Origin: Thauera sedimentorum
GTDB lineage: Bacteria > Pseudomonadota > Gammaproteobacteria > Burkholderiales > Rhodocyclaceae
Direction of reading: 5' to 3'
DNA length: 64,000 nt
Assembly (NCBI RefSeq): GCF_014489115.1
Contig: NZ_JACTAH010000001.1
Span: 124,001-188,000, forward strand
The notes beneath the pieces are model-generated. The model saw only the letters and a list, made by a program, of their open reading frames with translations, was not told the origin of the DNA and made no database searches. Below, piece after piece: positions 59,311 through 64,000 of the stretch; the stretch's first letter is position 1; every line of letters starts with the position of its first letter. The position numbers and the translations under genes were made by a program.

Positions 59311-61833
59311 ATGCTCATGCGCAAACAGAAGCTCGTCATGGTCGGCAACGGCATGGCCGGGGTGAAGACCCTGGAGGAACTGCTCAAGCACGCCCCGGAG
59401 CGCTACGACATCACCGTCTTCGGCGCCGAGCCGCACGGCAACTACAACCGCATCCTGCTCTCGCCGGTGCTCGCCGGCGAGATGACCCTGCCCGAGATCA
59501 TGCTCAACGATCTCGACTGGTACCGCGACAATCACATCACCCTGCACGCCGGACGCAAGGTGGTGGAGATCGACCGCGGGCGGCGCATCGTGCGTGCCGA
59601 CGACGGCACCGAGGCGCACTACGACCGCCTGCTGCTGGCCACCGGCTCGCTGCCCTTCATCCTGCCGGTGCCGGGCCGTGACCTGCCTGGGGTGATCGCC
59701 TACCGCGACATCGCCGACACCGAGGCGATGATCGCCGCCGCCGCCAGCCATCGCCACGCGGTGGTGATCGGTGCCGGCCTGCTCGGCCTGGAAGCGGCCA
59801 ACGGCCTGGTGCTGCGCGGCATGGAAGTCACCGTGGTGCACCTGGGCGAGTGGATCATGGACCGCCAGCTCGACAAGCCCGCCGCCGACCTGCTGCAGGC
59901 CTCGCTGGAAGCCAAGGGCATGAAGTTCCGTCTCGGCGCCAACACCGCCGAGCTGCTGCCGGTGGAAGGCGAGGGCGGCGCGCCGCGGGTCGGCGCGCTG
60001 CGCCTCAAGGACGGCAGCCTGATCCCCGCCGACCTGGTGGTGATGGCCGCCGGCATCCGTCCCAACACCCAGCTCGCCGAAGCGGCCAAGCTGCATTGCG
60101 AGCGCGGCATCGTGGTCAGCGACACCCTGCAGACCGTCACCGACCCGCGCATCTACGCGGTGGGCGAATGCGTGAACCACCGCGGCACCGCCTACGGCCT
60201 GGTCGCCCCGCTGTTCGAGCAGGCCAAGGTATGCGCCAACCACCTGGCCGGCTACGGCATCGGCCAGTACAAGGGTTCGGTGACCTCCACCAAGCTCAAG
60301 GTCACCGGGGTGGATGTGTTCTCCGCCGGCGATTTCATGGGCGGCGAGGGCTGCGACGAGATCGTGCTGCACGACCGCGCCGGCGGGGTGTACAAGAAGC
60401 TGGTGCTGAAGGACGACAAGCTCGCCGGCGCGGTGATGGTGGGCGACACGGCCGACGGCTCCTGGTACTTCCAGTTGGTGCGCGAGGGTCGCAACGTGGC
60501 CGAGATGCGCGATCACCTGATGTTCGGCCAGGGTTTCGCCCAGTCGCAACTGGGTGACGCCGGCCACCAGGGCCAGAACCAGGCCGCGCTGCTGCCCGAC
60601 ACGGCGGAAGTGTGCGGCTGCAACGGGGTGTGCAAGGGCACCATCGTCAAGGCGATCCGCGAGGAAGGCCTGTTTTCGCTGGACGAGGTGAAGAAGCACA
60701 CCAAGGCGGCGAGTTCCTGCGGCTCCTGCACCGGCCTGGTCGAGCAGATCCTCGCTTCCACGCTGGGCGGCGCCTACCAGGCGGTGGACAAGCACGCCAA
60801 GCCGGTGTGCGGCTGCACCGATCACACCCACGCGGAGGTGCGCGCGGCGATCCGCGAACACCACCTGACCTCCATCCCGGAGACGATGAAGGTGCTCGAC
60901 TGGAAGACCCCGAGCGGCTGCGCGACCTGCCGCCCGGCGCTCAACTACTACCTCATCTCCACCTGGCCGCACGAGGCCCAGGACGACCCGCAGAGCCGCT
61001 TCATCAACGAGCGCGCGCACGCCAACATCCAGAAGGACGGCAGCTACTCGGTGGTGCCGCGCATGTGGGGCGGTCTGACCACGCCGGCCGAGCTGCGCGC
61101 CATTGCCGATGCCGCCGAAAAGTACCAGGTGCCCACGGTGAAGGTCACCGGCGGCCAGCGCATCGACCTGCTGGGGGTGAAGAAGGACGACCTGCCGGCG
61201 ATCTGGGCGGATCTCAACGCCGCCGGCATGGTCTCCGGCCACGCCTACGGCAAGAGCCTGCGCACCGTGAAGACCTGCGTGGGCGCCGAGCACTGCCGCT
61301 TCGGCACCCAGCTGGCGATGGACATGGGGGTGAAGCTGGAGAAGATGCTGTTCGGCATGTGGAGCCCGCACAAGGTCAAGCTGGCGGTCTCGGGCTGTCC
61401 GCGCAACTGCGCGGAGTCCGGCATCAAGGACGTCGGCGTGATCGGGGTGGATTCCGGCTACGAGATCTACGTCGCCGGCAACGGCGGCATCAAGACCGAG
61501 GTGGCGCAGTTCCTCTGCAAGGCGGCCAACGACGAGGAGGTGATGGAGTTCTCCGGCGCCTTCCTGCAGCTCTACCGCGAGGAGGGCTTCTACCTGGAGC
61601 GCACCTGCCACTACGTCGAGCGCGTCGGCCTGGACCACGTGAAGAAGCTGGTGGTGGAGGACGCCGCCAACCGCCGCGCGCTGTTCGAGCGCCTGCTCTA
61701 CGCCTTGAAGGACGCGCCCGACCCCTGGGCCGAGCAGCAGGCCGCGCCGCTGGCGCGCCAGTACAAGACCATCGAATTGAAAGTCGACAACCAAGGAGCG
61801 CGCCATGGCCTGGCAGAAAGTCTGTCCGCTTGA
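59311..61833 (+). CDS. nirB: Assimilatory nitrite reductase [NAD(P)H] large subunit NirB
   Basis: NirB, 840 residues, reducing nitrite to ammonium with six electrons. The N-terminal FAD/NAD(P) part has MVGNGMAGVKTLEELL and VVIGAGLLGLEAANGL. A BFD-like [2Fe-2S] domain follows (CGCNGVCKGTIVKAI and CGSCTGLVEQI). The sirohaem/4Fe-4S Cys lie in TCVGAEHCRFGTQ and SGCPRNCAESG near residues 655-710. It follows cobA by 12 bp and overlaps nirD by 29 bp. Confidence 0.96.
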   Translation: MLMRKQKLVMVGNGMAGVKTLEELLKHAPERYDITVFGAEPHGNYNRILLSPVLAGEMTLPEIMLNDLDWYRDNHITLHAGRKVVEIDRGRRIVRADDGTEAHYDRLLLATGSLPFILPVPGRDLPGVIAYRDIADTEAMIAAAASHRHAVVIGAGLLGLEAANGLVLRGMEVTVVHLGEWIMDRQLDKPAADLLQASLEAKGMKFRLGANTAELLPVEGEGGAPRVGALRLKDGSLIPADLVVMAAGIRPNTQLAEAAKLHCERGIVVSDTLQTVTDPRIYAVGECVNHRGTAYGLVAPLFEQAKVCANHLAGYGIGQYKGSVTSTKLKVTGVDVFSAGDFMGGEGCDEIVLHDRAGGVYKKLVLKDDKLAGAVMVGDTADGSWYFQLVREGRNVAEMRDHLMFGQGFAQSQLGDAGHQGQNQAALLPDTAEVCGCNGVCKGTIVKAIREEGLFSLDEVKKHTKAASSCGSCTGLVEQILASTLGGAYQAVDKHAKPVCGCTDHTHAEVRAAIREHHLTSIPETMKVLDWKTPSGCATCRPALNYYLISTWPHEAQDDPQSRFINERAHANIQKDGSYSVVPRMWGGLTTPAELRAIADAAEKYQVPTVKVTGGQRIDLLGVKKDDLPAIWADLNAAGMVSGHAYGKSLRTVKTCVGAEHCRFGTQLAMDMGVKLEKMLFGMWSPHKVKLAVSGCPRNCAESGIKDVGVIGVDSGYEIYVAGNGGIKTEVAQFLCKAANDEEVMEFSGAFLQLYREEGFYLERTCHYVERVGLDHVKKLVVEDAANRRALFERLLYALKDAPDPWAEQQAAPLARQYKTIELKVDNQGARHGLAESLSA

Positions 61834-62122
61834 GGAGATTCCGCTGCTCGGTGCCCGCGTGGTGGCGCACGAGGACGGCGCCATCGCGGTGTTCCGCGCC
61901 GACGGCGACACCGTGTTCGCGCTGCGCGACGCCTGCCCGCACAAGGGCGGCCCGCTGTCGCAGGGCATCGTGCACGGCAGCGGCGAGTCCGCCCGGGTGA
62001 CCTGCCCGCTGCACGGTTGGAACGTCGATCTCGACTCCGGCCACGCCTGCGCGCCGGACGAGGGTTGTGTCGAGCGCTACGCCACCAAGGTGGAGCATGC
62101 GGTGGTGTGGCTGGAGGTTTGA
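61805..62122 (+). CDS. nirD: Assimilatory nitrite reductase small subunit NirD
   Basis: NirD, 105 residues, a Rieske-like protein that binds NirB. The two motifs at the Rieske positions are CPHKG and CPLHGWN, so both Cys-His pairs are kept and a [2Fe-2S] cluster is possible. Its ATG lies inside the end of nirB, with AAGGAG 7 bp upstream. A 290-bp repeat-bearing gap follows before nasA. Confidence 0.94.
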   Translation: MAWQKVCPLEEIPLLGARVVAHEDGAIAVFRADGDTVFALRDACPHKGGPLSQGIVHGSGESARVTCPLHGWNVDLDSGHACAPDEGCVERYATKVEHAVVWLEV

Positions 62123-62168
62123 GCTCCGACTTGCTTGAAGTCGCCGGAAACTGGCCCCGGCTGGCAAG

Positions 62169-62400
62169 GATGCTCCTCCCCCTTCAAGGGGGAGGCTGGG
62201 AGGGGGATGGGTTTCCTGTGGGAGAGATCTGTGTCCATACAGGCCTCGCCGGAGACCCATCCCCACCCCGGCCCGGGAGGGCGGGCTTTGCACAGCCCGC
62301 CCGCTCAGTCGGCACGGAGCAGAGCTCCGCGAAACCCCGCCTTCGCCCCCTTGAAGGGGAGGGAGAGGCCCGGGCCCCGCAGGAGCATTGGAAGCAGACA
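62169..62400. repeat. Palindromic repeat region between nirD and nasA
   Basis: The gap contains a 21-bp palindrome (62175-62195), a CCCATCCCC-type stretch in both orientations (62205-62213 and 62255-62265), a 9-bp hairpin (62279-62287 with 62294-62302), and an inverted near-copy of the first palindrome (about 62346-62366). It looks like a dispersed intergenic repeat inserted in the operon. No gene is seen. Confidence 0.6.
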
Positions 62401-62412
62401 ATGGAGTCGAAC

Positions 62413-64000
62413 ATGAACCTGGCCGACATCGGCCCCGCCTCGGGGCAGGAAGTGCGCACCGCCTGCTGCTACTGCGGCACCGGCTGCGGGGTGATCGCCG
62501 AGCATGACGGCCGGCGCATCACCGGCGTGCGCGGCGACCCGGCGCATCCGGCCAACTTCGGCCGGCTGTGCACCAAGGGCTCGGCGCTGCACCAGGCCGC
62601 CGCGCCCGGCGGGCGGGCGCTGTTTCCCGAACTGCGCAGCGCGCGCGGCCTGCCGCGCCGCCGTGTGGGCTGGGACAGCGCGCTGGATGGCGCCGCCGAG
62701 CGCTTCGCCGCCATCATCCGTGAGCACGGCCCGGACGCGGTGGCCTTCTACATCTCCGGCCAGCTGCTCACCGAGGACTACTACGTCTTCAACAAGCTCG
62801 CACGCGCTCTGGTCGGCACCCACAACATCGACTCCAACTCCCGCCTGTGCATGTCCAGCGCGGTGGCCGGCTACAAGGGCACGCTGGGCGCGGACAGCGT
62901 GCCCGCCTGCTATGAGGACATCGACCACGCCTCGCACCTGCTGATCGCCGGCGCCAACCCGGCCTGGGCGCATCCCATCGTGTTCCGCCGCATCGAGGCG
63001 GCCAAACGCGCCAACCCGGGCCTGTCGATCACCGTGGTCGACCCGCGCCGCACCGAAACCGCGGAGTTCGCCGACCTGCACCTGCAGATCGCCCCCGGCA
63101 GCGACGTGTTGCTCTACAACGCCATGCTGCACGTGCTGCTGTGGGAAGACCTGGTGGACCGCGACTTCATCCGCGACCACACCAGCGGCTTCGACGCCCT
63201 GCGCGCGCAACTCGCCGAATGCTCGCCCGGTGCGGTGGCCACCGCCTGCGGCGTACCGGCCGAACGCATCGTCGAGGCCGCGCGGCGCTTCGGCAACGCG
63301 CGCGCGGCGCTGTCGCTGTGGTGCATGGGGCTCAACCAGTCGCATCACGGCACCGCCAGCAACAGCGCGCTGATCCACCTGCACCTGGCCACCGGGCAGA
63401 TCGGCCGCCCCGGCGCCGGACCGTTCTCGCTAACCGGCCAGCCCAATGCCATGGGCGGGCGCGAGGTGGGCGCGATGGCCACCATCCTGCCCGGCCACCG
63501 CGACCCGGCGAATGCCGCCGAGTGCGCCGAACTCGCCGCCCTGTGGGGGGTGCCGGCGCTGCCTGCAACGCCGGGTCTGACCGCGGTGCAGCTCTTCGAT
63601 GCGCTCGCCGAAGGCAAGGTCAAGGCGGTGTGGATCGCCTGCACCAATCCCGCGCATTCCTTGCCCGACCAGACGCGGGTACGCGCCGCGCTGGAGAAGG
63701 CCGAGTTCGTCGTGCTGCAGGAAGCCTTTGCCGACACCGAAACCGCGCCCTATGCCGACCTGCTGCTGCCGGCGGCGAGCTGGGGCGAGAAGTCCGGCAC
63801 CGTGACCAACTCCGAGCGCCGCGTCAGCCGGGTGCGTGCCGCGGTGCCCGCGCCCGGCGAGGCGCGCGCCGACTGGACCATCGCCGCCGACTTCGCGCGC
63901 CGCCTGGCGCAGCGCATGGGGCGTAGCGCGGACGGCTTCGCCTGGGCCGACGAGGCCGCGGTGTTCGCCGAGCATGTGACGCTCAGCGCTGGGCGCGACT
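62413..64000 (+). CDS. nasA: Assimilatory nitrate reductase catalytic subunit (partial)
   Basis: The first 529 codons of a molybdopterin nitrate reductase; the gene runs off the window end still in frame. An N-terminal 4Fe-4S motif is seen (CYCGTGC at about 17-23, fourth Cys in GRLCTKG). Mo-bis-MGD motifs include IDSNSRLCMSSAVAGYK, SLWCMGLNQSHHG, TGQPNAMGGREVG and GEKSGTVTNSERRVSRVR. It reduces nitrate to nitrite, feeding NirBD. The ATG at 62413 has GGAG 6 bp upstream; an ATG at 62401 would add four residues. Confidence 0.93.
   Translation, partial: MNLADIGPASGQEVRTACCYCGTGCGVIAEHDGRRITGVRGDPAHPANFGRLCTKGSALHQAAAPGGRALFPELRSARGLPRRRVGWDSALDGAAERFAAIIREHGPDAVAFYISGQLLTEDYYVFNKLARALVGTHNIDSNSRLCMSSAVAGYKGTLGADSVPACYEDIDHASHLLIAGANPAWAHPIVFRRIEAAKRANPGLSITVVDPRRTETAEFADLHLQIAPGSDVLLYNAMLHVLLWEDLVDRDFIRDHTSGFDALRAQLAECSPGAVATACGVPAERIVEAARRFGNARAALSLWCMGLNQSHHGTASNSALIHLHLATGQIGRPGAGPFSLTGQPNAMGGREVGAMATILPGHRDPANAAECAELAALWGVPALPATPGLTAVQLFDALAEGKVKAVWIACTNPAHSLPDQTRVRAALEKAEFVVLQEAFADTETAPYADLLLPAASWGEKSGTVTNSERRVSRVRAAVPAPGEARADWTIAADFARRLAQRMGRSADGFAWADEAAVFAEHVTLSAGRD

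Noticed and set aside
57697..61968. A 1423-codon open frame on the minus strand opposite nasD-cobA-nirB-nirD
   Set aside because: It is antisense to four well-supported genes, has no domain pattern and is His/Gln/Ala/Gly-rich, as expected from GC-rich codon bias on the opposite strand.

Overview
The window is 64 kb of GC-rich chromosome from a betaproteobacterium, most likely of the order Rhodocyclales (Thauera/Azoarcus/Aromatoleum type). That placement is an inference from three things: high GC, the block ndk-rlmN-pilF-rodZ-ispG-hisS-yfgM-bamB-der-hfq-hflX-hflK-hflC-(DUF2065)-hisZ-purA-rnr-rlmB, and an assimilatory nitrate operon. No insertion sequence, prophage, CRISPR array or rRNA operon is visible. 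Most of the window is core genome.

Layout: (1) 1-2617, minus strand: protein export genes yajC-secD-secF (secF cut by the window edge). (2) 2745-6258, minus: a DMT exporter and a methionine ABC importer metN-metI-metQ. (3) 6416-11448, minus: a branched-chain amino acid ABC importer livJ-livH-livM-livG-livF. (4) 11622-15932: a bifunctional proline catabolic enzyme putA, divergent from an Lrp-type regulator. (5) 16044-27718: a signalling region holding a three-sensor-domain diguanylate cyclase, the queuosine genes queA-tgt, tRNA-Leu(CAA), a NarL-type two-component pair, a stand-alone receiver with Glu at the phosphoacceptor position, a GGDEF-EAL protein, and an NhaR-like regulator whose gene overlaps it tail to tail. 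(6) 27847-31378: an HPF-like protein, yccA, accA and tilS. (7) 31359-33926, minus: a DctS/DctR-like two-component pair in which the kinase gene is frameshifted. (8) 34168-53465: the long core-gene block, interrupted by two tRNA-Leu(CAG) genes on the minus strand. (9) 53621-64000: nasR, then the nitrate/nitrite assimilation operon nrtA-nrtB-nasD-cobA-nirB-nirD-nasA, with nasA cut by the window edge.

The most informative part is the control region of the nitrate operon (54917-55369). It shows in order an NtrC-type inverted repeat, a sigma-54 -24/-12 promoter, and a leader RNA of about 125 nt. The leader carries two hairpins with identical AACGGC hexaloops (A at loop position 1, G at position 4), which is the ANTAR-protein recognition pattern. 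The second hairpin shares bases with the 5' arm of a strong intrinsic terminator just before nrtA. With a NIT-ANTAR protein gene immediately upstream, this is a readable NasR antitermination switch layered on nitrogen control. The family mechanism is known from Klebsiella. This instance is inferred from sequence.

Other points: near-perfect sigma-70 promoters and separate terminators for each tRNA-Leu(CAG) gene, REP/BIME-like inverted repeats built on a GTAGGAGCGG core, and a second palindromic repeat between nirD and nasA.
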